Positions 21,375-28,153 of a DNA stretch of 33,026 nt are shown in pieces. Every line of letters begins with the position of its first letter. Position 1 is the first letter of the stretch. The position numbers and the translations under genes are program-made. The notes under the pieces were generated by a model. The model had not been told where the DNA came from, searched no databases, and was given only the letters and a program-made list of their open reading frames with translations. Origin of the DNA: an uncultured Bacteroidales bacterium (GTDB lineage: Bacteria; Bacteroidota; Bacteroidia; Bacteroidales; UBA932); NCBI GenBank assembly GCA_905234285.1, contig CAJOHK010000013.1, forward strand, positions 1-33,026, written 5' to 3'.

Positions 21375-21382
21375 CAAAGGTA
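21375..21382 (-). promoter_or_regulatory. lipoprotein-SPOR-rpoN operon promoter, -7 element
   Basis: The minus strand reads TACCTTTG, an exact TAnnTTTG ending 6 bp before the ATG at 21368. The transcript leader would be only about 4 nt. It faces the miaB -7 element 13 bp away. No clear -33 element is visible. Confidence 0.6.
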
Positions 21383-21395
21383 GTGATTTTTTTCG

Positions 21396-21403
21396 TATCT
21401 TTG
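21396..21403 (+). promoter_or_regulatory. miaB promoter, -7 element
   Basis: TATCTTTG is an exact TAnnTTTG ending 6 bp before the miaB ATG at 21410, giving an ultra-short leader. Its -33 zone falls across the opposing promoter's -7 element. Confidence 0.6.
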
Positions 21404-21409
21404 CAGCCT

Positions 21410-22723
21410 ATGACAAAAAGAGCATATATCGAAACCTACGGCTGCCAGATGAATGTCAATGACACCGAGGTCATTTTTTCCATTCTCAAAGACGCCGGCT
21501 ATGAGCGCACGGAAAAGATGGAGGAGGCCGAGCTCATCCTGGCCAACACCTGCTCCATCCGCGACAACGCCGAGCAGCGCATCCGGGGCCGCATCGAAGT
21601 TTTCCATCAGCAAAAGAAACAGCGCCCGGAAGTACTGGTAGGCATTGTGGGCTGCATGGCCGAGCGCCTCAAAGACAAGCTGCTGGACACCGGCAAGGTA
21701 GACCTGGTGGTGGGCCCGGACGCCTATCGCTCCCTCCCCCGCCTGCTGGAAGCCGTGTCGCCCGACCATCCGCAGATTGACGTCCTCCTCTCCCGGGAGG
21801 AAACCTATGCCGACATTACCCCCGTCCGCACCGACCGCAATGGGATATCGGCCTTTATCTCCATCATGCGCGGATGCAACAACGTATGCTCTTACTGCGT
21901 GGTGCCCTATACCCGTGGCGCCGAGCGTTCCCGCGACGCCCATTCCATCGTGCGCGAAGCCTGCGACGTTTATGCCCGCGGCTACAAAGAAGTGACGCTG
22001 CTGGGGCAGAACGTAGACAGCTACCTGTGGAAGTCTTCGGCCGAAACAGTCGATTTTGCCGATTTGCTGGTAATGGTGGCCGCCATCGCCCCGGACCTTC
22101 GGGTGCGCTTTGCCACCTCCCATCCCAAGGACATCAGCGACAAGGTGATTTACACCATGGCCGCCCACCCCAACATTTGCCGGCACATTCACCTGCCTGT
22201 ACAAAGCGGCAGCAGCCGCATGCTGGCTTTAATGCGCCGCAAGTATGACCGGGAGTGGTACCTGGAGCGGGTAGCCAAGATCCGTTCCGTGATGCCGGAC
22301 TGCGGACTCACCACCGATGTCATCGCCGGCTTCTGCTCGGAAACCGAGGAGGACCACCAGGCCACTTTGAGCCTCATGGGCGCCGTCGGCTTTGACTGGG
22401 CCTTCATGTTCGCCTACTCTGACCGTCCGGGAACGCTGGCCAACCGCACCATGCAGGACGATGTTCCCGCCGATGTCAAGAACCGTCGGCTGAATGAGAT
22501 TATCGAGCTCCAAAACCGCAAATCCCTGGAGCGGTACCGGGCGCAAATCGGCCAGAAGCATGTTGTGCTGGTAGAAGGTCCCTCCAAGCGCGATCCCGCC
22601 ATGCTGTGCGGCCGCGCTTCCAACAACATGATGTGCGTGTTCCCCGCCGGCGACCTCAAACCCGGCGATTACACCGAGGTTACAGTTGTAGATTCCACTT
22701 CGGCCACGCTTATCTGCCAATAA
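21410..22723 (+). CDS. miaB: tRNA-i6A37 methylthiotransferase MiaB
   Basis: A 437-residue radical-SAM enzyme that adds a methylthio group to i6A37 of tRNAs reading UNN codons. I start at 21410 (MTKRAYIETYGCQMN); a longer reading would include the promoter. The N-terminal UPF0004 domain holds three Cys (YGCQMN, ANTCSIRDNA, VGCMAER) that bind the auxiliary cluster. The radical-SAM motif is RGCNNVCSYC (Cys156, Cys160, Cys163). A TRAM domain ends the protein (KHVVLVEGPSKRD ... PGDYTEVTV). Length is normal. It is monocistronic, followed by a long hairpin at 22757. Confidence 0.95.
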   Translation: MTKRAYIETYGCQMNVNDTEVIFSILKDAGYERTEKMEEAELILANTCSIRDNAEQRIRGRIEVFHQQKKQRPEVLVGIVGCMAERLKDKLLDTGKVDLVVGPDAYRSLPRLLEAVSPDHPQIDVLLSREETYADITPVRTDRNGISAFISIMRGCNNVCSYCVVPYTRGAERSRDAHSIVREACDVYARGYKEVTLLGQNVDSYLWKSSAETVDFADLLVMVAAIAPDLRVRFATSHPKDISDKVIYTMAAHPNICRHIHLPVQSGSSRMLALMRRKYDREWYLERVAKIRSVMPDCGLTTDVIAGFCSETEEDHQATLSLMGAVGFDWAFMFAYSDRPGTLANRTMQDDVPADVKNRRLNEIIELQNRKSLERYRAQIGQKHVVLVEGPSKRDPAMLCGRASNNMMCVFPAGDLKPGDYTEVTVVDSTSATLICQ

Positions 22724-22727
22724 CACT

Positions 22728-22830
22728 GATCACTTAAATCACTATCGCTCAACACTTTACAGAAATTCAGTCCGGCTTTTTGCCGGACTGAATTTCTGTA
22801 ATACGCTACCAATCAATCACATAAGTGATC
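22728..22830. repeat. nested inverted repeats between miaB and mraZ
   Basis: An outer 9-bp repeat, GATCACTTA (22728-22736) with TAAGTGATC (22822-22830), encloses a perfect 20-bp stem (22757-22776 with 22782-22801) closed by a TTTTT loop. No T-tract follows the stem. This is the probable 3' end of the miaB transcript, with a layout like the unit at 17378-17485. Confidence 0.6.
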
Positions 22831-22867
22831 GCGCATTTCTCGGGAAAAATACCTGTTGAAAAGTTTG

Positions 22868-22902
22868 TGGAAAATTTTGGAAGAAAGTGTAATAAAATGG
22901 AA
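22868..22902 (+). promoter_or_regulatory. MraZ operator: four 10-bp-spaced TGGAA repeats
   Basis: TGGAA at 22868, TGGAA at 22878, TGTAA at 22888 and TGGAA at 22898 lie at exact 10-bp intervals, just upstream of the mraZ -7 element. MraZ proteins in other bacteria bind direct TGGGN-like repeats spaced by 5 bp upstream of their own gene. The same geometry here points to autoregulation. Confidence 0.65.
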
Positions 22903-22911
22903 AATCTTTCG

Positions 22912-22919
22912 TAACTTTG
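22912..22919 (+). promoter_or_regulatory. dcw cluster promoter, -7 element
   Basis: TAACTTTG is an exact TAnnTTTG. The predicted leader to the mraZ ATG at 22957 is about 35 nt. The -33 zone coincides with the third operator repeat. Confidence 0.65.
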
Positions 22920-22956
22920 CAACCAAGCGTGAAAGTAGAAAGTTAAACCTAACAAA

Positions 22957-23418
22957 ATGGTCAGATTCTTCGGCAAAGCCACCGGCAAGGTAGATGACAA
23001 GGGACGCGTCGTGTTCCCCGCCATCTTCCGTGACGCCATGGTGCGCGGTGGAGCAGAGGATCTGACGCTGGTTGTGAAAAAGAACGTCCAGCAATGTTGT
23101 CTGGACCTGTTTGCCTACGAGGAGTGGGTGCGCAGGAGCGACCTTGTGCTGGAAGGACTGGACCCGGAACTCAATACCGAAGACGCTGATTTTTGGACCA
23201 AGTACAATGACGGCGTTTTCACCCTTGTCCCGGACGGAAAGCTGGGCAGGCTCAATATCCCGTCAGAACTGCTTGAAAGTGCAGGTATTACCAAAGAGGT
23301 AGTATTCGGCGGTGTGGGCTACAAGCTGCAGATCTGGGCATCCGGTACGCGCGAAGCCAGCCTTCTCTCTGACGAGAAGTTCAAACAGACCGCATCGAGA
23401 CTATCTTCCAAGAAATAA
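22957..23418 (+). CDS. mraZ: division/cell wall cluster regulator MraZ
   Basis: A 153-residue double-AbrB-fold protein that forms ring-shaped DNA-binding oligomers and controls the dcw operon. The N-terminal repeat has VDDKGRVVFPAIFRD, the second has DGKLGRLNIPSELLESAGITKEVVFGG (DxxGR in each). It ends in a short basic tail. It is first in the cluster, behind four operator repeats with 10-bp period. rsmH follows after 13 bp. Confidence 0.94.
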   Translation: MVRFFGKATGKVDDKGRVVFPAIFRDAMVRGGAEDLTLVVKKNVQQCCLDLFAYEEWVRRSDLVLEGLDPELNTEDADFWTKYNDGVFTLVPDGKLGRLNIPSELLESAGITKEVVFGGVGYKLQIWASGTREASLLSDEKFKQTASRLSSKK

Positions 23419-23423
23419 GGAGG
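23417..23423 (+). promoter_or_regulatory. strong Shine-Dalgarno for rsmH
   Basis: AAGGAGG overlaps the mraZ stop codon and lies 8 nt before the rsmH ATG at 23432. Such a perfect site is unusual in Bacteroidota, whose genes mostly lack one. It supports the 23432 start. Confidence 0.65.
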
Positions 23424-23431
23424 GTCTCGAA

Positions 23432-24430
23432 ATGTCAGAATATCATATCCCTGTGCTGTTGGAGGAGAGTATCTCTGCCCTCATCACAAATCCACACGGA
23501 ACATACGCAGATGCCACTTTCGGAGGCGGTGGGCACACCGCTGCCATCCTTTCACGCTTACACGGTGACGGACGCGTCATCGCCTTCGATCGTGACTCTG
23601 ACGCCCTGGCCAATGCCCCGGCCGATCCCCGCCTGACCCTCATCCACAACAACTTCCGCTTCATCGAGAATTACGCGGTACAGTTAAGCCGTCAAGCCGC
23701 TACGGGAGAGGCACTTTCTTCCGCGTCGCTTCGCGACCCTGTACGGGCAAATGCTCCAGAAAGCGCCTCTTCCTCCGCTATTTTTGACGGCATTTTGGCC
23801 GACCTGGGAGTAAGCAGCCATCAGTTTGACACGGCCGAGCGGGGATTCAGCTTCCGGTTTGAGGAAGCGCCGCTGGACATGCGCATGAACCAAGAGGCCA
23901 AGCTCACAGCCAAGGAAGTGGTAAATGGCTATGCCGAAGCCGACCTGGAGCGCATCCTCAAACTGTACGGAGAAGTGGACGGCGCCCGCAACATGGCCTG
24001 CCTCATTGCCCAGGCCCGCACACAAAAGGCCCTTGAAACCACCGGAGACCTGGACAGCGCCGTGGCTAAAATGCTGCCCAAGAACGCCGAGCACAAGGTG
24101 CTGGCCAAACTGTACCAGGCCCTGCGCATAGAAGTGAACCAGGAAATGCGTTCCCTGGAGAAGTTCCTGGAAGGCGCCGCCCGCAGCCTCAAGCCGGGCG
24201 GTCGGCTGGTAGTTATCACCTACCACAGCCTGGAGGACCGCATGGTAAAGAACTTTATCAAGACCGGAAACGTGGAAGGCGTGGCCGTTCAGGATATCTA
24301 CGGGCACATCAGTACGCCCCTGGAGGCCGTGAACCGCAAACCCATCCTCCCGGAGGAAAGTGAAATCGCCGGAAACACCCGCGCCCGCAGCGCGAAGCTC
24401 CGTATAGCCGAAAGGAGGGCCGAAGCATGA
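23432..24430 (+). CDS. rsmH: 16S rRNA (cytosine1402-N4)-methyltransferase
   Basis: A 332-residue SAM-dependent methyltransferase (formerly MraW) that modifies C1402 of 16S rRNA. I choose 23432 (MSEYHIPVLLEESI) because a Shine-Dalgarno sits 8 nt upstream; earlier in-frame codons lie inside mraZ. SAM-binding motifs are TYADATFGGGGHTAAIL and VIAFDRDSDAL. Later blocks GILADLGVSSHQFD, RGFSFRFEEAPLDMRMN, ALRIEVNQEM and VVITYHSLEDRMVKNF are all intact. Between ENY (residue 81) and FDGILADLG (from 118) there are about 27 more residues than in typical relatives. This insertion is discussed separately. The stop overlaps the ftsL start by 4 bp. Confidence 0.95.
   Translation: MSEYHIPVLLEESISALITNPHGTYADATFGGGGHTAAILSRLHGDGRVIAFDRDSDALANAPADPRLTLIHNNFRFIENYAVQLSRQAATGEALSSASLRDPVRANAPESASSSAIFDGILADLGVSSHQFDTAERGFSFRFEEAPLDMRMNQEAKLTAKEVVNGYAEADLERILKLYGEVDGARNMACLIAQARTQKALETTGDLDSAVAKMLPKNAEHKVLAKLYQALRIEVNQEMRSLEKFLEGAARSLKPGGRLVVITYHSLEDRMVKNFIKTGNVEGVAVQDIYGHISTPLEAVNRKPILPEESEIAGNTRARSAKLRIAERRAEA
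23675..23782 (+). repeat. in-frame insertion within rsmH
   Basis: Residues 82-117 of RsmH (Ala/Ser/Arg-rich, including ALRDPV-like LRDPVRANAPESASSSA) replace about nine residues in relatives. The DNA includes the dyad GTCGC-TTC-GCGAC (23725-23737). The segment DPVRANAPESASSSA aligns without gaps over its last 12 residues with an insertion in MurE (26879-26923), with seven of 12 positions identical or A/V, A/G swaps. A shared mobile origin is inferred. Confidence 0.5.
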
Positions 24431-24768
24431 CGTTCAGGGAAATAGCCCATACCATAAGGAACACCTTCCGGGCCCTTCGCAACGGCGAATTCCTGCTGCG
24501 CGTACGGGCCGATAAATACTACATGCACATCATGTACCTGTTCCTCCTCATGTGGATTACCATCATGCTCAGCCTCCAGGTGGACAAGACGCTTACCCGC
24601 GCCGGAGCCAACAAGGCCGCCATCGAGGAGCTGCGCGTACACCATACCGAGAGCGAAGCAGCACTGGTAAAGCTGCGCAGCGCATCGGCCACCGAAACCC
24701 GCCTGCAGAAAATGGGCTCCAAGACCGCCCTTCCGCAGAAACCCGCCACCGTAGTTAAGAAAAAGTAA
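24427..24768 (+). CDS. ftsL: FtsL-like cell division protein
   Basis: A 113-residue bitopic membrane protein. A basic N-terminus (IRNTFRALRNGEFLLRVRADKYY) precedes one transmembrane helix at about residues 36-56 (MHIMYLFLLMWITIMLSL). A periplasmic helix (AAIEELRVHHTESEAALVKL) and a lysine-rich end follow. This is the divergent FtsL-like form of Bacteroidota, expected to bridge FtsB/FtsQ to FtsI/FtsW. Identification rests on position and topology. It overlaps rsmH by 4 bp (ATGA) and ftsI by 1 bp (TAATG). Confidence 0.8.
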   Translation: MTFREIAHTIRNTFRALRNGEFLLRVRADKYYMHIMYLFLLMWITIMLSLQVDKTLTRAGANKAAIEELRVHHTESEAALVKLRSASATETRLQKMGSKTALPQKPATVVKKK

Positions 24769-26708
24769 TGGCACGGAAAGAGAGTGAAATAAAGGATACC
24801 GTACAGGGACGTGAGCGCATTCATGTGGTCATGTTCTTCATGTCCATGCTCTTCCTCTTCCTGGGGGCCTGGATTCTGGTGCGCATTGTGCACATCCAGA
24901 CCAGCTATACGGTGGACGAGCGAGTGGTTGGCCTCTTCCGCCCGCGCGTACAGAAATATGTAGAGCATCCCGTGCGGGGAAGGATCCTGGCCACCGACGG
25001 CCGGCCGCTGGCTATATCGGCCCCGCTCTACGACATCCACATGGACTGCACCGTGCGCAAGCAGGAGTACAAGGACAAGGGCAAGGAAGAACAGGAAGCG
25101 GGCTGGCGGCTCAAGGCCCGCGAACTGGCGGTGAGCCTGAGCCGGGAGTTCCACGACAAGAGTGCCGACGACTGGGCCAAGGCCATCCTGGACGGCCGCG
25201 AGAAAGGCTCCAAATACCTGCTCATCCGCAAGAACGTAGACCTCACTACCCTGCGCAAACTGCAGGGCTTCCCGCTGTTCAAGGAAGGCGCCAACCACGG
25301 CGGCATCATTGTGGAACGCCACCCAGAGCGCATCTATCCCTACGATTCCCTGGCACGCCGCGTCATCGGCTACGTGAAGGAGAACAACCGCATCGGCCTG
25401 GAGAACAGCTTCGACAGCGAGTTGCACGGCCGCGAGGGTTATGAATGGCGCCGCGTAACGGACGACTATTCCTGGATCCGGGACCTGGACAGCGCCAAGG
25501 TGGAAGTGCAGGACGGGAACGACATCCGCACCACCCTCAACGTGGACTTCCAGGACATTGCCGACAAGGCCCTGCGCGCCCAGATTAACGAGAACGACGA
25601 CATCCGCGCCGGCATTTGCATCATCATGGAAGCCAAGACCGGAGCCATCCGCGCCATGGTGAACCTCTCCCGCGGCGACACCCCCCAGACCACCCTGTGG
25701 GAGCGCGAGAACCTGGTCCTCACCCAAACCGGAGAGCAGGGCTCGGTGATGAAGACCGTTACGCTGCTCTCCGTAGTGGAAGACGGTTACGTGACCTCCC
25801 TGGAGCAGACCCTGCCCACCAATCACGGCTTTGTGCCCAAGCTGGGCATTAAGGGCAGACCCTCGGCCTATCCCCACGACGACCACATCAGCGACTACGA
25901 GCGCAACACCGGCCGGCGTGAAATTACCGTGATGCACGGCTTTGAGATTTCCTCCAACTACGTGTTCGCCACCCTGGCCGAGACCTATTACGGCAAGCGT
26001 CCGCAGGAATTCCTGGACCATGTGTACTCGTACCGGCTGGGCGAGGCCTTCGACTTTGACATCCCCGGCCTGCGCATGCCCTATGTCCCCCGCCCCGAGA
26101 TGGAAGGCGTTTGGTCGCAGACCACCCTGGGCACCATGGCCTACGGCTATGCCATGAGCGTAACCCCGCTGCATGTGGTCACCTTCTACAACGGCATTGC
26201 CAATAAGGGCAAGATGATGAAACCCTACCTGGTAGAGAGCGTGGAAAAAGACGGCAAGGTAATCAAGAAATACGAGCCCAGCGCCCTCAACGCCAGCATT
26301 TGCTCCCCCGCTACGGCCGATACTGTCACTCGTGCCCTTCGCGCCGTTGTGAACACCGGTACCGCCACGCGCCTGAAATCGGCCAAACTGCCGGTGGCCG
26401 GTAAAACCGGTACGGCCCAGGTGGTGCTTACCCCCCAGGAGCGCAAAGGCAACCCGGACCCCTACCACGATCCCATGGGTCGCAAGAAGAACCAAGGTAC
26501 GTTTGTGGGCTTCTTCCCCGCCGACAACCCTAAATATACCATTATGGTAACCGTTTATTCCTACCTCTCCGGCAAGAGCTTCTACGGCGGAACCATGCCC
26601 GCCCTGGCTATCAGGGAGATCGTAGACAAGATATACGCACTGGACGATGACTGGCGCCCGGAACTGCATCCTACCGCCACTGTACCCGTAATGACCGAAG
26701 CAAAATGA
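24768..26708 (+). CDS. ftsI: penicillin-binding protein, septal transpeptidase FtsI
   Basis: A 646-residue class B PBP that cross-links septal peptidoglycan. It has one N-terminal membrane helix (VVMFFMSMLFLFLGAWILVRI, about residues 20-40). The dimerisation domain begins with VRGRILATDGRPLA. The transpeptidase motifs are SVMK (Ser326, Lys329), SSN (395-397) and KTG (546-548), all intact. Many Bacteroidota orthologues carry a C-terminal PASTA domain; here the chain ends about 100 residues after KTG without one. It overlaps ftsL by 1 bp and murE by 4 bp. Confidence 0.95.
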   Translation: MARKESEIKDTVQGRERIHVVMFFMSMLFLFLGAWILVRIVHIQTSYTVDERVVGLFRPRVQKYVEHPVRGRILATDGRPLAISAPLYDIHMDCTVRKQEYKDKGKEEQEAGWRLKARELAVSLSREFHDKSADDWAKAILDGREKGSKYLLIRKNVDLTTLRKLQGFPLFKEGANHGGIIVERHPERIYPYDSLARRVIGYVKENNRIGLENSFDSELHGREGYEWRRVTDDYSWIRDLDSAKVEVQDGNDIRTTLNVDFQDIADKALRAQINENDDIRAGICIIMEAKTGAIRAMVNLSRGDTPQTTLWERENLVLTQTGEQGSVMKTVTLLSVVEDGYVTSLEQTLPTNHGFVPKLGIKGRPSAYPHDDHISDYERNTGRREITVMHGFEISSNYVFATLAETYYGKRPQEFLDHVYSYRLGEAFDFDIPGLRMPYVPRPEMEGVWSQTTLGTMAYGYAMSVTPLHVVTFYNGIANKGKMMKPYLVESVEKDGKVIKKYEPSALNASICSPATADTVTRALRAVVNTGTATRLKSAKLPVAGKTGTAQVVLTPQERKGNPDPYHDPMGRKKNQGTFVGFFPADNPKYTIMVTVYSYLSGKSFYGGTMPALAIREIVDKIYALDDDWRPELHPTATVPVMTEAK

Positions 26709-28153
26709 ACTACCGCGATTACACCCTCATCACCGCCGATTCCCGGGAAGTGAAGCCCGGAGCCCTGTTCGTGGCCATCAAAGGCTCCGCCAGCGACGGT
26801 CATGACTACATAGCCCAGGCCATCGCCAACGGTGCCACCGGCATCATCTGTGAGCACCTCCCGGAGGATGATCTACCCGTGTGCGGGGGTGCACATGTCC
26901 CCCGGAGCGTATCATCTTCCGGAGTGCAGTTTGAGGTAGTGGAGAACAGCCGGGAGGCGCTGGCGCTGGCGGCGGACGAGTTTTACGGACATCCTTCCCG
27001 CAAGCTTACGCTGGTGGGCATTACCGGCACCAACGGCAAAACCACCACGGTGACGTTGCTGTACAGGCTTTTCATGCAGCTGGGGTACAACTGCGGCCTG
27101 CTATCGACCATTGCCAATTACGTGGGAACAAGGCGGGAAGAGACAAAGAACACTACCGTAGATCCCGTGACTCTGAACCGGCTGCTGACGCAGATGGTGG
27201 ACGAGGGCTGCGAGTACTGCTTTATGGAGGTGAGCTCCATCGGCGTGGAACAGGACCGCGTGACGGGCCTGGACTTCAAGATGGGCATCTTCTCCAACCT
27301 CACCCACGACCACCTGGACTACCACAAGACCTTTGCCGAATACCTGCGCTGCAAGAAGCTCTTCTTTGACCGCCTGCCGGCCAAGGCAGTGGCCCTGGTG
27401 AACACCGACGACAAGCACGGCGACGTGATGGTGCAAAACACCAAGGCCCGCATAGTAAGCTACTCTGTGAAAGGCCTGGCCGACCACACCGCCCGCATCC
27501 TGGAACAGGGCGTAGACGGCATGCTGCTCAAAATTGACGGTGTAGAAACCTGGGTAAGGCTCATTGGCGAGCACAACGCCTACAACCTGCTGGCCATCTA
27601 CAGCGCCGCCGTGGAACTGGGCGCCGACCAGACCGAGACGCTGGTAGCTCTGTCCAAGTTGGAATCGGCCCCCGGACGGCTGGAGAACCTTTCCGGCCCC
27701 CGCGGCATTACCGCCGTCATTGACTATGCGCACACGCCCGACGCCCTGGAGAACGTGCTCAAGGCCCTGCGCGCCATCGCCCCCAAGCGGCAGCTCATTT
27801 GCCTGTTCGGCTGCGGCGGCGACCGTGACAAGACCAAGCGCCCCGAGATGGCCGCCATTGCCGAACGCCTGGCCGACCGCCTCATCATCACCTCCGACAA
27901 CCCCCGCACAGAAGTACCGGAGGCCATTATTGCCGATATCAAGGCCGGGCTCTCCCCTGCCGCCATGGGCAAAACGCTGTGCATCACCGACCGCAGGGAA
28001 GCCATCCGCACCGCCATTCTCACGGCACCGGAGAACGCCACCATCCTGCTGGCCGGCAAAGGACACGAAACCTATCAGGAAGTGGGACATGTGAAGTATC
28101 CCATGGACGAGAAAGAAATAGTTACTGAAACCTTCAAGTTGCTTGAAAAATGA
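26705..28153 (+). CDS. murE: UDP-MurNAc-tripeptide synthetase (mDAP-adding)
   Basis: A 482-residue Mur ligase that adds the third amino acid to UDP-MurNAc-L-Ala-D-Glu. The ATP-binding P-loop is VGITGTNGKTTTV (near residue 107). DHLDYHKTFAEYLRCKK carries the carbamylated-lysine region. The specificity motif DNPR (near residue 398) marks meso-diaminopimelate as the substrate. The N-terminal domain contains an extra stretch of about 14 residues (59-73), encoded by a segment with a strong hairpin, resembling the insertion in RsmH. The gene overlaps ftsI and mraY by 4 bp each. Confidence 0.95.
   Translation: MNYRDYTLITADSREVKPGALFVAIKGSASDGHDYIAQAIANGATGIICEHLPEDDLPVCGGAHVPRSVSSSGVQFEVVENSREALALAADEFYGHPSRKLTLVGITGTNGKTTTVTLLYRLFMQLGYNCGLLSTIANYVGTRREETKNTTVDPVTLNRLLTQMVDEGCEYCFMEVSSIGVEQDRVTGLDFKMGIFSNLTHDHLDYHKTFAEYLRCKKLFFDRLPAKAVALVNTDDKHGDVMVQNTKARIVSYSVKGLADHTARILEQGVDGMLLKIDGVETWVRLIGEHNAYNLLAIYSAAVELGADQTETLVALSKLESAPGRLENLSGPRGITAVIDYAHTPDALENVLKALRAIAPKRQLICLFGCGGDRDKTKRPEMAAIAERLADRLIITSDNPRTEVPEAIIADIKAGLSPAAMGKTLCITDRREAIRTAILTAPENATILLAGKGHETYQEVGHVKYPMDEKEIVTETFKLLEK
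26879..26923 (+). repeat. in-frame insertion within murE
   Basis: Residues about 59-73 (PVCGGAHVPRSVSSSG) are absent in typical MurE. The DNA contains CGGGGG (26884-26889) paired with CCCCCG (26899-26904) around a 9-nt loop. The peptide shares A-[NH]-[AV]-P-x-S-[AV]-S-S-S and a preceding PV with the RsmH insertion at 23675-23782, in the same frame. Confidence 0.5.

Noticed and set aside
21383..21409. Upstream start for miaB (MIFFVSLQP)
   Set aside because: This region contains the -7 promoter element; the family N-terminus begins at 21410.
22864..22875. TGTGGAAAA as a DnaA box
   Set aside because: Two mismatches from the consensus, and better explained as part of the 10-bp MraZ repeat array.
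24519..26669. 716-codon open frame on the minus strand opposite ftsI
   Set aside because: Low-complexity Gly/Val/His composition typical of the antisense strand of GC-rich genes; ftsI on the other strand has all family motifs.
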